A DNA stretch of 51,330 nt from assembly GCA_903834625.1 (NCBI GenBank), contig CAILJQ010000101.1:1-51330 (forward strand). The letters run 5' to 3'. The DNA is from an uncultured Bacteroidota bacterium. Its GTDB lineage: Bacteria > Bacteroidota > Bacteroidia > UKL13-3. Below the pieces are notes generated by a model, which searched no databases, was not told the origin of the DNA, and was given only the letters and a program-made list of their open reading frames with translations. Of the stretch, positions 16,491 through 25,285 are shown in pieces (position 1 is the first letter of the stretch; each line of letters begins with the position of its first letter). The position numbers and the translations under genes were made by a program.

Positions 16491-17661
16491 GATACTGATT
16501 AACAAATACGAACCTGTCATTTCAATTGACGAAGCCTTCTTGCAGTGCGTGCAAGATCAGGTTGAACTCTGTAAAATATATGAGTTTATTGACCTGCCAG
16601 ATCATATTAGAAATATTGAAAAACTAAACAGCGCCATTTTAAGGAATTACTATGCCAACGCACTTGATAATAACCTCCTTGATATAAAATCTGTAAAGTA
16701 CCTCATCAATAAAAATCTTAGAGCCTCCAATATGGCCGAAAGGGCCGTTGAACAATATCAAAAAGCAGAACAATTCATAGACGAGCAACTACACGAACAA
16801 CTGAGTATTCCCCTTTTATACCAAATAGAGAAAATAATCATAGAAGACCTCTACCAGAATACAGGTGAAGTAAATTTATTCTCTTCACAAATTGCTAGAA
16901 TCCCAGAGAAGTTGAACATGGAGTCGGAATTAGAACTCGAAAGCTTGTTCGATTTCTTAAATTCAGATTCAGAATTTCATCCAATTATTCAATCGTGGAT
17001 GATTCATTTCAGAATTATGTCGCTTCCTTTGTTTAGTGAAGCCAAATCTAAAATTGCTGGACTCATGCAATTGTTTTGGCTTAGAAAGCACAAGATGGAT
17101 ATGTTCGGTTTAATGAGTTTAGAACACGAAATTTACATTAATAAGCAAGCATACGACCAAATCATATTCAACGCCATCCAAGGCGAAGAAAACGCCCTAA
17201 ATGAACAAATAACCTTTGGCTTGCAACTGCAACAGGTACAACTCGGACGATTAAAAGACCTTTTCAGAAACTACTTCAGACAACAAGTAGATTTTGAAAA
17301 ATTAAATCCACGTCAAAAAAATATCATGAACTATGTCTTCGAAAGAGGATATAAGTTAAAAGAAATTGATGACAGCATCCTTAACAAAAGGCAAAAGCTC
17401 ATCATGTATATTATTCAGCATAGAGGATTTATATCAACCAAGGAGTTGGTAAATGAGTTTGATTGTAACCGTAAAACTATTCAGCGTGATTTCCAGTTGT
17501 TACTCGACTTAGGCCTGGTAAAATCAATTGGTGCAGGAGCTGGTCTAAGGTATTGCATTAACCTCCAAGAAAAAGGAAATCCGCTATTGGAAAAATACCA
17601 AGCGGATTTCGTTGAACAAAATTCTTCAGAAATATCTCCTGAAATTCAAGAAGGATTATAA
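16489..17661 (+). CDS. Degenerate Fic-fold protein with C-terminal winged helix
   Basis: 390 residues from the ATG at 16489 (a TTG precedes it directly). Residues about 40-240 follow the Fic fold: an N-terminal helical region with NMAERAVEQYQKAEQFI, a GEVNLFSSQIARIP segment where Fic proteins have GxYR, and HPIIQSWMIHF at the position of the helix before the active site. The active-site loop HPFxDGNGRxxR is replaced by SLPLFSEAKSKIAG (about 178-191), so AMPylation activity is not expected. Residues about 272-358 hold a winged helix of DeoR/HTH type (STKELVNEFDCNRKTIQRDF). Two similar LNxRQKxIMxYxxxRG segments (about 272 and 299) suggest a partial duplication. Probably a transcription regulator with a dead Fic sensor domain. 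Confidence 0.7.
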   Translation: MILINKYEPVISIDEAFLQCVQDQVELCKIYEFIDLPDHIRNIEKLNSAILRNYYANALDNNLLDIKSVKYLINKNLRASNMAERAVEQYQKAEQFIDEQLHEQLSIPLLYQIEKIIIEDLYQNTGEVNLFSSQIARIPEKLNMESELELESLFDFLNSDSEFHPIIQSWMIHFRIMSLPLFSEAKSKIAGLMQLFWLRKHKMDMFGLMSLEHEIYINKQAYDQIIFNAIQGEENALNEQITFGLQLQQVQLGRLKDLFRNYFRQQVDFEKLNPRQKNIMNYVFERGYKLKEIDDSILNKRQKLIMYIIQHRGFISTKELVNEFDCNRKTIQRDFQLLLDLGLVKSIGAGAGLRYCINLQEKGNPLLEKYQADFVEQNSSEISPEIQEGL

Positions 17662-17877
17662 CTCGTCTTCGTTATAAAAATAATCTTCGTTGGTAGGATA
17701 ATCTGGCCAGATTTCTTCAATCGTTTCAAACGGCTCGCCATCATCTTCTAATTCTTGTAGGTTTTCTATCACCTCAAGGGGCGCTCCTGAACGAATTGCA
17801 TAATCAATTAATTCATCTTTTGTAGCAGGCCATGGAGCATCGTCCAGGTATGATGCCAATTCTAATGTCCAATACAT
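17656..17877 (-). CDS. DUF2795-like small acidic protein
   Basis: 73 residues, strongly acidic in the second half. MYWTLELASYLDDAPWPATKDELIDYAIRSGAP follows the short DUF2795-type fold known in Bacteroidota, with a C-terminal tail of mostly Asp, Glu and Tyr. The function is unknown. Its last two codons overlap the end of the convergent Fic-like gene by six bases. A promoter-like sequence lies upstream. Confidence 0.8.
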   Translation of the reverse strand: MYWTLELASYLDDAPWPATKDELIDYAIRSGAPLEVIENLQELEDDGEPFETIEEIWPDYPTNEDYFYNEDEL

Positions 17878-17896
17878 AATTTTGGTTATTTTTACG

Positions 17897-17925
17897 CGAA
17901 TTTATAAAAAGGGGCGACTTATCAA
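17897..17925 (-). promoter_or_regulatory. Promoter of the DUF2795 gene
   Basis: On the - strand TTG (plus positions 17923-17925), an 18-base spacer and TAAATTCG (17897-17904) resemble the TTG-N19-TAnnTTYG pattern, with a spacer one base short. The ATG at 17877 follows 19 bases later. Confidence 0.45.
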
Positions 17926-17961
17926 CTTATTTTTTGTGAATCTTTCTAAATCTCACCAAAC

Positions 17962-19017
17962 CTATTGATTTTCAAGGCACTCATTTAATTTGTTTCGATC
18001 CAATTTTCCATTTTCATTCCTTGGAAAACCATTCACGCTGAAATAACGCTTGGGTATTTCATATTGGTATCCTTTACCTTTCAAAAATTCATTTAAATTC
18101 TTCATCCTGTTTTCATCAAAATCACCTGAAACAAACAACACACATTCTTCACCCAAAATAGGATGAGAAAGTTTACCGATGGCTATTTCTGTTTGACCCA
18201 ATTCATCCCACTCTTGCAGCACCAACTCAAGCGCTTCAGGTTGAATTTTTATTCCACCAGAATTGATCACAAAATCTGTTCTTCCAACAATAAAAAACCT
18301 TTCATTATCTATAAATTTACCCAAATCATTTGTTTGTATAGGTTCGGCCAAAAAGCCTCCTGAAATGCGTAAACATGAATGTTCATTCAAAGAAATGCTG
18401 TATGGCAAAATAGCTTGATATCCTTGCTCTTTCCCAATTTGCCTTAAAGCTACATGCGATAAGGTTTCTGTCATGGCATAGGTGTGATAGGTTCTGTTTG
18501 TGAAGATACTTAATTGCCTCTCTATAGGTTTTGGAATACTTGCACCACCCACCAATACATTTTTAATTAAGTTGTAATTCTCTGAATGAAGTTGAAGAGT
18601 CTGAAGTTGCAAAGGTACAAAGCTGGCAAATGTATAAGGGTGATGCGCGTTAAGTTGATTCAATATATCTGAAGTAGGAGGAATGAGTGTACAAGAACAA
18701 TTGAGCACAAGGGCCCTTGCAATCATCATAGCACCACCCACAAAACTGGGCGATAAACACATCAACACATGCTCTTGCTCCGCTTGTAAGCCAAGTGCAT
18801 TGATGGTCGCATTTGCACTCGCAACCAAACTGCTTTTAGGAAAAGTGAAAGTCTTTGGAATACCTGTGGTGCCAGAACTGCGATAGGAAAATGAATCTTC
18901 ACTATTCCAAATTTCAAGAAATTGTTTGATGGATTTTTCAAACGCTGTATTGGCGTCGAATTCAATAAATGAAAAACCTTTATAGGTTATATCTTTATAA
19001 ATAATTTCAAACGCCAT
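17962..19017 (-). CDS. menE: o-Succinylbenzoate-CoA ligase-like AMP-binding protein
   Basis: 351 residues from the ATG at 19017; the frame extends 16 codons further upstream but only through a terminator hairpin, so that extension is rejected. The ANL-superfamily fold is visible: the P-loop YRSSGTTGIPK near 45-55, VGGAS, the TYAMTETLSHVA motif, VGRTDFVINSGGIKI with the hinge Asp, and a C-terminal ENGKLDRNKL with the catalytic Lys. It is short, as MenE of Bacteroidota tends to be. It would activate o-succinylbenzoate for menaquinone synthesis. No other men gene is in the window, so the name rests on length and motifs. Confidence 0.75.
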   Translation of the reverse strand: MAFEIIYKDITYKGFSFIEFDANTAFEKSIKQFLEIWNSEDSFSYRSSGTTGIPKTFTFPKSSLVASANATINALGLQAEQEHVLMCLSPSFVGGAMMIARALVLNCSCTLIPPTSDILNQLNAHHPYTFASFVPLQLQTLQLHSENYNLIKNVLVGGASIPKPIERQLSIFTNRTYHTYAMTETLSHVALRQIGKEQGYQAILPYSISLNEHSCLRISGGFLAEPIQTNDLGKFIDNERFFIVGRTDFVINSGGIKIQPEALELVLQEWDELGQTEIAIGKLSHPILGEECVLFVSGDFDENRMKNLNEFLKGKGYQYEIPKRYFSVNGFPRNENGKLDRNKLNECLENQ

Positions 19018-19020
19018 ATA

Positions 19021-19050
19021 CAAAGGTAATAAAAAAGAAAATCCTGCCAA
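19021..19050 (-). promoter_or_regulatory. Promoter of menE, -33 inside the upstream terminator
   Basis: On the - strand TTG (plus 19048-19050), a 19-base spacer and TACCTTTG (19021-19028) match TTG-N19-TAnnTTTG exactly. The -7 box ends four bases before the ATG at 19017, so transcription would begin at or next to the start codon, giving a nearly leaderless mRNA. The TTG lies at the loop of the terminator hairpin of the preceding gene. Confidence 0.55.
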
Positions 19051-19062
19051 TGGCAGGATTTT
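19038..19062 (-). terminator. Rho-independent terminator of the T9SS cargo gene
   Basis: The arms AAAATCCTGCC and GGCAGGATTTT pair perfectly around three bases, starting 11 bases after the stop of the gene at 19074. On the - strand the hairpin is followed by CTTTTTTATT. This is a standard intrinsic terminator. Confidence 0.8.
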
Positions 19063-19073
19063 CAACCCTTATA

Positions 19074-19877
19074 TCAATTTTGCTGAATCAATAACTTTCG
19101 GTTCAATACATCTAAACCGGTTTCTATTTGTAAGAAATATATTCCTCTGCCTAATGTGGGCAATTGGAACTTTTCATCAAACGAACCTGCATTTAAATAG
19201 CCATTCACAAATGATGCAACTTCTTTACCTGTAATGTCAATTAAAGATACTTTGAAATTACCTGCTCTTTTTACCTCAAAGCCAATATTCAACTCTTCGC
19301 TAACAACAGGATTTGGATATAAACTCAATTTTGAAATTGCTGCATTCTCATTTATGCCTGTAGCAACTTTTTCAGAAACGGCCAATTGTGTTTTACGCAC
19401 TTGATTGGTATTATTTGCAAAACATCCAAAAAAATTAAATGAACCAGTTCCTTTTGCTGGAGCAACCCATGTGAATGTCCACACAGCAGGGATAGTAGTT
19501 TTAGGAGTTGTATGGGTAATATAGCCTTTACCCACCATTTGATTTCCTGTGCCGGCAGTTAGCGTTCCAATAACTGTCCCATCATCTTTTTGTGGACTAA
19601 CACATAATCCCTTTTTGCCTGCTCCATCTACAGAGACAGTAATGGTGTAACTTGCACCAGGTGTGTAACCTTCTGCTGGAATATTTGAAGTAATAAAATT
19701 AGTTACATTTGATACCGTACCGGCATGGCAGCCACCCTGAGAGCATGTTTTACCGCCATCGCCAGGGGAACCCGTCCTGCCATCTGAAGGTGTTCCATTT
19801 GGATTTGAGCGCAATGATGGAATGCCTATTGCTAAAGTAATTAAAAGTGAAATGCTTAGTAAAGTTTTTCTCCTCAT
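19074..19877 (-). CDS. T9SS cargo protein with choice-of-anchor V / Reeler-like domain
   Basis: 267 residues. A signal peptide (about 1-20) is followed by GTPSDGRTGSPGDGGKTCSQGGCHAG (residues about 28-53, given here in part: C-x4-C-H) and a beta-sandwich (about 55-170) of the choice-of-anchor V/Reeler-like type. The C-terminal part from LSLYPNPVVSEELN onward is a type A T9SS sorting domain, so the protein should cross the outer membrane and be anchored or released. The C-x4-C-H motif resembles a haem c site, which would need checking. It is followed by a strong terminator. Confidence 0.8.
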   Translation of the reverse strand: MRRKTLLSISLLITLAIGIPSLRSNPNGTPSDGRTGSPGDGGKTCSQGGCHAGTVSNVTNFITSNIPAEGYTPGASYTITVSVDGAGKKGLCVSPQKDDGTVIGTLTAGTGNQMVGKGYITHTTPKTTIPAVWTFTWVAPAKGTGSFNFFGCFANNTNQVRKTQLAVSEKVATGINENAAISKLSLYPNPVVSEELNIGFEVKRAGNFKVSLIDITGKEVASFVNGYLNAGSFDEKFQLPTLGRGIYFLQIETGLDVLNRKLLIQQN

Positions 19878-19947
19878 AAATTTGTTCTTATTATATGTTT
19901 AGACAAATATTTTCGTTAAAGGTTGCCATAAGGTAAAAAATAAATGT

Positions 19948-21228
19948 CTATTTTCCTCTTAACCAAGGAGCTGGATTTTGAAAAACCCTTTGTTTCCATA
20001 CCTCAAAATGCAATTTACCGCTTCCATCATCTGGGTTAGTTGCAATTTCACCAAGAACGGTGTTCCTATCAATTGATTGCCCTATTTTAACCTGAACCGA
20101 TGTTAAACAAGCATAAATGGTAAAGTATTCACCATGGTTTACCAAAATCACCTGATCCATTCCAGGGATAGGGAAAATCCCTTTTACTGTTCCATTAAAT
20201 ACCGGTTTAACTTGCGTCCCTGGCTTTACAGAAATATCAATTCCATTGTTGGTAGTTACCACACCCTTCAAGGTTGGGTGAGGATGGGCTCCAAAAGTTT
20301 GGCTAATAAATCCGCCAGATACGGGCCAAGGCAACATACCCTTATTGGCCTCAAAACTGCCACTCAATTTTAAATCGGCATCAGATAAATAGCTGGTCTT
20401 GGTTTTAGGTGCACTAGCTTTCTGACTTCTTTTAGCTGCATCGGCACGCTTTTTATCCTCTGCTTTTTTTGCAGCGGCAATCTCTGCTGCAATTAAGTTA
20501 TCCAATGATTGGTTGAGTTTCTTCGCAGCTTTCTCTTGCTCTGCAATTTTCTGGCTTAGATTTTTTACCTTTTGTTGCACCTTGGTAAGCACCACTGCTT
20601 CTTCTTGCTTGTCTACTTGTAGCTCCTTTTTCTCCCTTTCTTTCAGCGTAATAAGACCCATTTTTTCACGCTTTATTAAGATCATTCTCTCCAGAGCTAC
20701 AATCATTTCTTTTTGGGTATTCAAAATAACATTCGCCTGCTGTTGTCTGTAATTACCATAACTATTAAGGTACTTTAACCTTTTATAAGCTTGATTCAAA
20801 CTCTTTGAATCAAAAACAAAAAATAAGGTTGCATTAACATCACGTTTTTGATAGGCAGCTACCAAATAAGCAGCATAATCTGCCTTTAATTTATCTAAAT
20901 CATTGCGAAGAGTTTCAATAACCTTTTGTTGATTAGCAATCTCTATACTTAACTCAAAAGATTCTTGTGTTACATGGTCGATTAGGCGCTCTCTGGTTAC
21001 TATTTGATTTGAGATAGCTTCGAGCTCTTTTAAGGAACTGTTTTCGGCCGACTTGGCTAACTGAAGTTCCTTTTTGTTTTTCTGTATTTGAAGCTGTAGC
21101 TCTTTTCTTTTGGCTTCAAGTTCTTTTCTTTTTTTGGTGGTAGACTGTCCATACCCATTATTTCCAAATAGGAGAAATAGGAGCAGAACACTAATAAACC
21201 ATAACTTTATACGACCTTGGTACAACAA
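19948..21228 (-). CDS. EnvC-like murein hydrolase activator (LytM/M23 domain)
   Basis: 426 residues. A signal peptide (about 8-28) leads to a long coiled coil (about 30-250, Lys/Glu/Gln-rich) and a C-terminal LytM domain (about 300-426). Catalytic residues of M23 peptidases are lost: NNGIDI is preceded by TT where active enzymes have His, and only one His remains in KLHFEVW. This matches EnvC, which activates cell-wall amidases at the division site instead of cutting peptidoglycan. The start is TTG at 21228 or 21225; no ATG exists in the N-terminal region. It overlaps the DUF4292 gene by 38 bases. Confidence 0.88.
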   Translation of the reverse strand: MLYQGRIKLWFISVLLLFLLFGNNGYGQSTTKKRKELEAKRKELQLQIQKNKKELQLAKSAENSSLKELEAISNQIVTRERLIDHVTQESFELSIEIANQQKVIETLRNDLDKLKADYAAYLVAAYQKRDVNATLFFVFDSKSLNQAYKRLKYLNSYGNYRQQQANVILNTQKEMIVALERMILIKREKMGLITLKEREKKELQVDKQEEAVVLTKVQQKVKNLSQKIAEQEKAAKKLNQSLDNLIAAEIAAAKKAEDKKRADAAKRSQKASAPKTKTSYLSDADLKLSGSFEANKGMLPWPVSGGFISQTFGAHPHPTLKGVVTTNNGIDISVKPGTQVKPVFNGTVKGIFPIPGMDQVILVNHGEYFTIYACLTSVQVKIGQSIDRNTVLGEIATNPDDGSGKLHFEVWKQRVFQNPAPWLRGK

Positions 21229-21976
21229 ATTGAGGGGACTTTTTTATCAATACGAATTTGCTGATTGAAAAAGTGCAATCCATCTTTTTTTCTCCCTGAA
21301 TGTTGATTAATATCTCCATTGGATACCTTAAAGCGTCTACTTCTTTGAATTTTTTAAAGGTTATATCCATTGTTTCTGCCTTGCCAGATTCAGTTAACCT
21401 GAGAGATTGGGGTTGAAGTATAGAATTATATACAGCTTGTTGAAATGCAGAACCAACTTGCGTTATTAAGCTGAATTGATTGTTGCTGCTATCTATTTTT
21501 GAATCAATCGTTGGGTCAAACATGGCGTTTGCCCAAGCCAAGTTTTGAAGGTTTTCAAACTTAAGTGGAGCCGAAGTGAAATTTTTTAAATAGTTGTACG
21601 AAGCAGAAATATAGGTCCTATGAATCAAATCCAAAATTCTTATAGAATCGGGCTGAATCATCACTCTGGCAACATTTACAAATCCCAACGCCTTCACATT
21701 CATAAAAATGAATTGGTCTTTCACCGCCATAACCTCTACACTTAATTCCGCATCTTGTTTGCCATCTTTGTATTCGGCAACAGACTCAAACCAGAAAGAT
21801 TCGCTCACATTCTTTTTTACCAGTAAGGTTTGAATAAACCTCTCTGCCCTATTGCTAGTCTCAACCTTAGGCAGAATAACTTCCTTAGGGTTAGTTTGGG
21901 TGGTTTGTTTTTTTGTTTTACAAGAGAATGCAACTACAAGTAAGAAAAAGAGTGAGGCAATTTTGAATTTAAACAT
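21191..21976 (-). CDS. DUF4292 lipoprotein
   Basis: 261 residues from the ATG at 21976. A signal peptide ends in the lipobox VVAFSC (Cys near residue 19), so the protein is lipidated. The rest has the DUF4292 pattern with long beta strands (SVEVMAVKDQFIFMNVKALGFVNVARVMI and similar), related in fold to LolA/LolB-type lipid carriers; that relation is inference. It sits between a TPR protein and an EnvC-like gene, an arrangement I know from other Bacteroidota, which suggests outer-membrane or cell-division work. Confidence 0.8.
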   Translation of the reverse strand: MFKFKIASLFFLLVVAFSCKTKKQTTQTNPKEVILPKVETSNRAERFIQTLLVKKNVSESFWFESVAEYKDGKQDAELSVEVMAVKDQFIFMNVKALGFVNVARVMIQPDSIRILDLIHRTYISASYNYLKNFTSAPLKFENLQNLAWANAMFDPTIDSKIDSSNNQFSLITQVGSAFQQAVYNSILQPQSLRLTESGKAETMDITFKKFKEVDALRYPMEILINIQGEKKMDCTFSISKFVLIKKSPQFVVPRSYKVMVY

Positions 21977-21989
21977 GAGGTTTACCAAT

Positions 21990-23693
21990 TTATGGATGAG
22001 GTAATGCGCGTTGTTGTATTTTTAGCTTTAATGTTGAATTATCAGGTGAAAGTTTTAAAGCACTTTCCCATTTATTGACGGCCATTTCAATGTTATTTAA
22101 TTTGAACAAAACATCACCCAAATGCTCCAATACCTCTGCATTTGTGGGGATAATTGCCAATGATTTTTCAATATACTCTTTTGCCTCTAAGTACTTCTTT
22201 TTTTGAAACAAAATCCACCCATAGGTGTCTAGATTAGAAGGGTTTTGAGGATCTAACTCTATAGAAAACCTGCTCATATTTTCTGCTTTGTCTAAATCAG
22301 ACCCGGTTCGCAATGATAAAAAATAGGCATAGTTGTTTAAGGCAAATGAATTCTTTGGATCCAACGACAAGATTGCCTCAAATGAAGAGTCACATAAATT
22401 ATAATCGCCACCATAATGAGCCAAATCAGCCAAACTTCCTAATAATTGAATTAACTCTAATTCACTTGAGGCATAAGATAAACCCTCGCGGGTAACAGTA
22501 ATTCCTTCTGGATATTTTTTCAAACTTTTGGCAGCTAATCCATACATGAGATAAGCACTCCCATAGGTTGGAAATAGAGAGATGATTCGTTCACAATCTG
22601 TCATCATATAATCAAACCTTCCCAAATCTTGGTCGCAAAATAAAATTTGTTCCCAAGCCACAAAGGCTGAATAATCTCTTTCAATAGCTTGCAAATAGGC
22701 CAAACGCGCCTCTTCCATCTTTCTTTCTTGCAACAAAATATCGCCTTTTACTATCCATGGTTCAGATGCGGTAGGATTAGAGTTGGCAAATAGCTCTGTA
22801 AGTTCCTTACACTTTTCTTTATGTTGTTCTCCAAAAACACCACTAGGCACTAATTTGCCTAAAACTTGCATTTTTATTTTTGGTTCAACACTCGATTCCA
22901 TACCCAATTTTAACTGAGTAAAGAACCTTCCCATATCCTTCTTTTGTTTGTAGTAATCGGCCAAAGAAAAAGCAGCCAAACCATTTTTAGGGTCTTGCCT
23001 TTGAATGGCATCATAAATGCTCAATCCTTCGGCGTCTCTGCCTTTTCCCATGTATAAATCTGCAAGCAAGCCTTTAAACTGAATATTATCTGGAAATGCT
23101 AAAGAAAGTTTTTCTATTTCTTTGATAGCTCCAGATATGTTGCCTGTATTCAAAAATATCATTTCTTTTTGCCTACTTACCTGCTCACTCACCCCTTTGT
23201 GTTTTTCTATTTCATTAAGTGCAGAAATGGCTTTAGATGACTTTCCAAGTAAGACATACATCCCAGATTCTTCGTACAAGAAATGAACGTCGCTGCTAGC
23301 TTTCCACGCCGTTCTACATACCTTGGCAGCACTGGCATATTCTCGCTCATTTTTGTAGAGCTCTATCAATAATTTGGCATACCATTCGTTTTTGGGATTA
23401 CATTTAAAAGCCCTCTCTGCCTCAAATAATGCTTCTGAATTGCGCTTAACAGAAAGTAAAACAGTTGCCAATTGATAATGCACGTCTGCATTACTGGGAT
23501 CAATGATTTCGGCATTCTTAAACTCCGATTCGGCATCCTCGAAATTGCGAATCATCTTAAATTTCATGCCACCAAAAAAGTGACGGTCAAAATCCATCCG
23601 CTGCTTTTCAGATAAGGTAGATTTATTATTCTGAGCCAATAAAAATTGGCTCAGAATAAACCCAAGAAAGGTAAGTAGAATAAATTTTTTCAT
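21990..23693 (-). CDS. Exported TPR-repeat protein
   Basis: 567 residues. A signal peptide (about 1-20, ending LLAQ) is followed by about a dozen TPR or TPR-like helical pairs from residue 30 to the end; clear ones include AEIIDPSNADVHYQLATVLL near 50 and FSIELDPQNPSNLDTYGW near 480. There is no lipobox or sorting domain, so it is probably periplasmic. TPR proteins act as protein scaffolds; the partner could be the DUF4292 lipoprotein, whose gene starts 13 bases downstream. Confidence 0.85.
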   Translation of the reverse strand: MKKFILLTFLGFILSQFLLAQNNKSTLSEKQRMDFDRHFFGGMKFKMIRNFEDAESEFKNAEIIDPSNADVHYQLATVLLSVKRNSEALFEAERAFKCNPKNEWYAKLLIELYKNEREYASAAKVCRTAWKASSDVHFLYEESGMYVLLGKSSKAISALNEIEKHKGVSEQVSRQKEMIFLNTGNISGAIKEIEKLSLAFPDNIQFKGLLADLYMGKGRDAEGLSIYDAIQRQDPKNGLAAFSLADYYKQKKDMGRFFTQLKLGMESSVEPKIKMQVLGKLVPSGVFGEQHKEKCKELTELFANSNPTASEPWIVKGDILLQERKMEEARLAYLQAIERDYSAFVAWEQILFCDQDLGRFDYMMTDCERIISLFPTYGSAYLMYGLAAKSLKKYPEGITVTREGLSYASSELELIQLLGSLADLAHYGGDYNLCDSSFEAILSLDPKNSFALNNYAYFLSLRTGSDLDKAENMSRFSIELDPQNPSNLDTYGWILFQKKKYLEAKEYIEKSLAIIPTNAEVLEHLGDVLFKLNNIEMAVNKWESALKLSPDNSTLKLKIQQRALPHP

Positions 23694-23743
23694 GCTTAAT
23701 CTTGACCTAACGCCTGGGATAATAAAATTAATATACAGTGGTC

Positions 23744-24754
23744 TTAAGATATGGTAGTATAATCGCCAACACTTAAGTCTTTTGCTTCTCCTTTGTAATG
23801 TACATGACTTCCAATCATGGCATTATCTATTACAGCATTTTTAATCGTAGTATTGGTTTGAATAATACAATTACCAACTACAGAACTATCAATGGTACAG
23901 TTGTCGGCAATAGAGGCATATGGCCCAACTACACTCTTGGTAATTTTCACATTTTTACCAATGTATGAGGGTTGAATAATTAGGGCATTTTCGGTCTGAA
24001 CCGAATCATCAACCATTTTCGCATTTGATTCATGCATGAAATGTAAAATGCGTGAATTGGTAAAAACTGTTGAGTTTTTATTGCCACAATCTAACCATTC
24101 GGTAACCTGACCAGGTTCAAACTTAGTACCCTTTTGCTTCATATTCTCAAGGGCATTGGTCAATTGATATTCTCCTTTTTCACGAATATCATTGTCTAAC
24201 AAATATTGCAACTCACTGCGCAAGTAGGCACCATCTTTAAAATAGTATATTCCAATAATGGCCAAATCAGAAACAAAATGTTCTGGTTTTTCAACAAAAT
24301 CAGTAATGACATTTTCTTCATTCACTTTTACAACACCAAAAGGTCTAGGATCATCTACTTTTTGAACCCAAATAATGCCATCTTTTTCCCTATCCAAAGT
24401 AAAATCTGCTTTGAATAAAGTATCAGCAAATACTACTAATACATTGCCATCCAAACTTTCTTTGGCACACATAATTGCATGTGCCGTGCCTAATGGCTCT
24501 TCTTGGTAATAAATGCTTCCTTTTGCTCCTAATTTATTAGCAACTGCAACAAGCTCCTTTTCAACGGCAGCTCCAAAACTAGGACCAATGATATAAGCAA
24601 CTTCTTCTATCCCTGTTCCGCAAACCTTTGCTAAATCTTCAATAATCTTTTGAACAATGGGTTTTCCGGCAACCGGAATAAGGGGTTTAGGAACCGTTAA
24701 GGTATGTGGGCGCATGCGCTTTCCCATACCAGCCATAGGCACAATAATTTTCAT
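23744..24754 (-). CDS. Sugar-1-phosphate nucleotidyltransferase
   Basis: 336 residues. The N-terminal nucleotidyltransferase domain (about 1-235) begins with VPMAGMGKRMRPHTLTVPKPLIPVAGKP, containing the GxGxRxxxxT...PKP loop, and has FADTLF for the metal-binding Asp. The C-terminal part (about 255-336) is a left-handed beta-helix with hexapeptide repeats (YIGKNVKITKSVVGPYASI). It makes an NDP-sugar for envelope polysaccharide; sugar and nucleotide cannot be told from sequence. An inverted repeat AAACTT-N3-AAGTTT lies six bases before the ATG. Confidence 0.88.
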   Translation of the reverse strand: MKIIVPMAGMGKRMRPHTLTVPKPLIPVAGKPIVQKIIEDLAKVCGTGIEEVAYIIGPSFGAAVEKELVAVANKLGAKGSIYYQEEPLGTAHAIMCAKESLDGNVLVVFADTLFKADFTLDREKDGIIWVQKVDDPRPFGVVKVNEENVITDFVEKPEHFVSDLAIIGIYYFKDGAYLRSELQYLLDNDIREKGEYQLTNALENMKQKGTKFEPGQVTEWLDCGNKNSTVFTNSRILHFMHESNAKMVDDSVQTENALIIQPSYIGKNVKITKSVVGPYASIADNCTIDSSVVGNCIIQTNTTIKNAVIDNAMIGSHVHYKGEAKDLSVGDYTTIS

Positions 24755-24759
24755 ATTTT

Positions 24760-24774
24760 AAACTTTATAAGTTT
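24760..24774. repeat. Small inverted repeat before the nucleotidyltransferase start
   Basis: AAACTT and AAGTTT separated by TAT, 6 to 20 bases upstream of the ATG at 24754. It could pair in the mRNA leader or be an operator. A second 6-bp repeat, CTCGCA (24799-24804) with TGCGAG (24816-24821), lies further upstream in the dut to nucleotidyltransferase gap. Confidence 0.25.
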
Positions 24775-24853
24775 GACTTTTTTCCAAATGGATTAGCCCT
24801 CGCAACCTAATACAATGCGAGAAATTTTCAAAACCCACCCAATCAAGCATCAA

Positions 24854-25285
24854 TTATTTCCCAGTACTGCCATAGCCCCCAGCACCTCTTGAGGTATCGG
24901 TCAGACTATCAACTACTTCCCACTCAACCTGCTCATGTTTTGCCAGAATCATTTGGGCTATTCTATCTCCATGCACAATAGGAAAATCCTCTTCCCCATG
25001 GTTAATTAACAATACCTTAATCTCTCCTCTGTAATCTGCGTCTATGGTACCCGGACTGTTTAACACAGTAATTCCATGCTTAAAAGCCAAACCACTTCTT
25101 GGTCGTATTTGTACTTCGCAGCCCAAAGGTATTTCTAAAAATAATCCAGTAGGCACCAAAACACGCTTGCCTGGTGATAATATCAATTCATTGCTTAAAC
25201 AGGCACATAAATCCATTCCAGCTGAACCCAAGGTTTGGTATTCAGGCAATGGTAACCTAGATTGATGTATGACTTTAATTTTCAT
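24854..25285 (-). CDS. dut: dUTP diphosphatase
   Basis: 143 residues, a complete trimeric dUTPase. All five motifs are visible: GSAGMDL near 20, [12 protein letters not shown] near 61, [11 protein letters not shown] near 79, GDRIAQMIL near 105 and the Gly-rich [10 protein letters not shown] at the C-terminus. It hydrolyses dUTP to dUMP and pyrophosphate, keeping uracil out of DNA. It overlaps the flippase gene by 11 bases, so it belongs to that envelope operon by position although not by function. Confidence 0.97.
   Translation of the reverse strand: MKIKVIHQSRLPLPEYQTLGSAGMDLCACLSNELILSPGKRVLVPTGLFLEIPLGCEVQIRPRSGLAFKHGITVLNSPGTIDADYRGEIKVLLINHGEEDFPIVHGDRIAQMILAKHEQVEWEVVDSLTDTSRGAGGYGSTGK

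Noticed and set aside
19018-19065. N-terminal extension of menE by 16 codons
   Set aside because: These codons come from the terminator hairpin and promoter of the region; the ANL family begins at the later Met.
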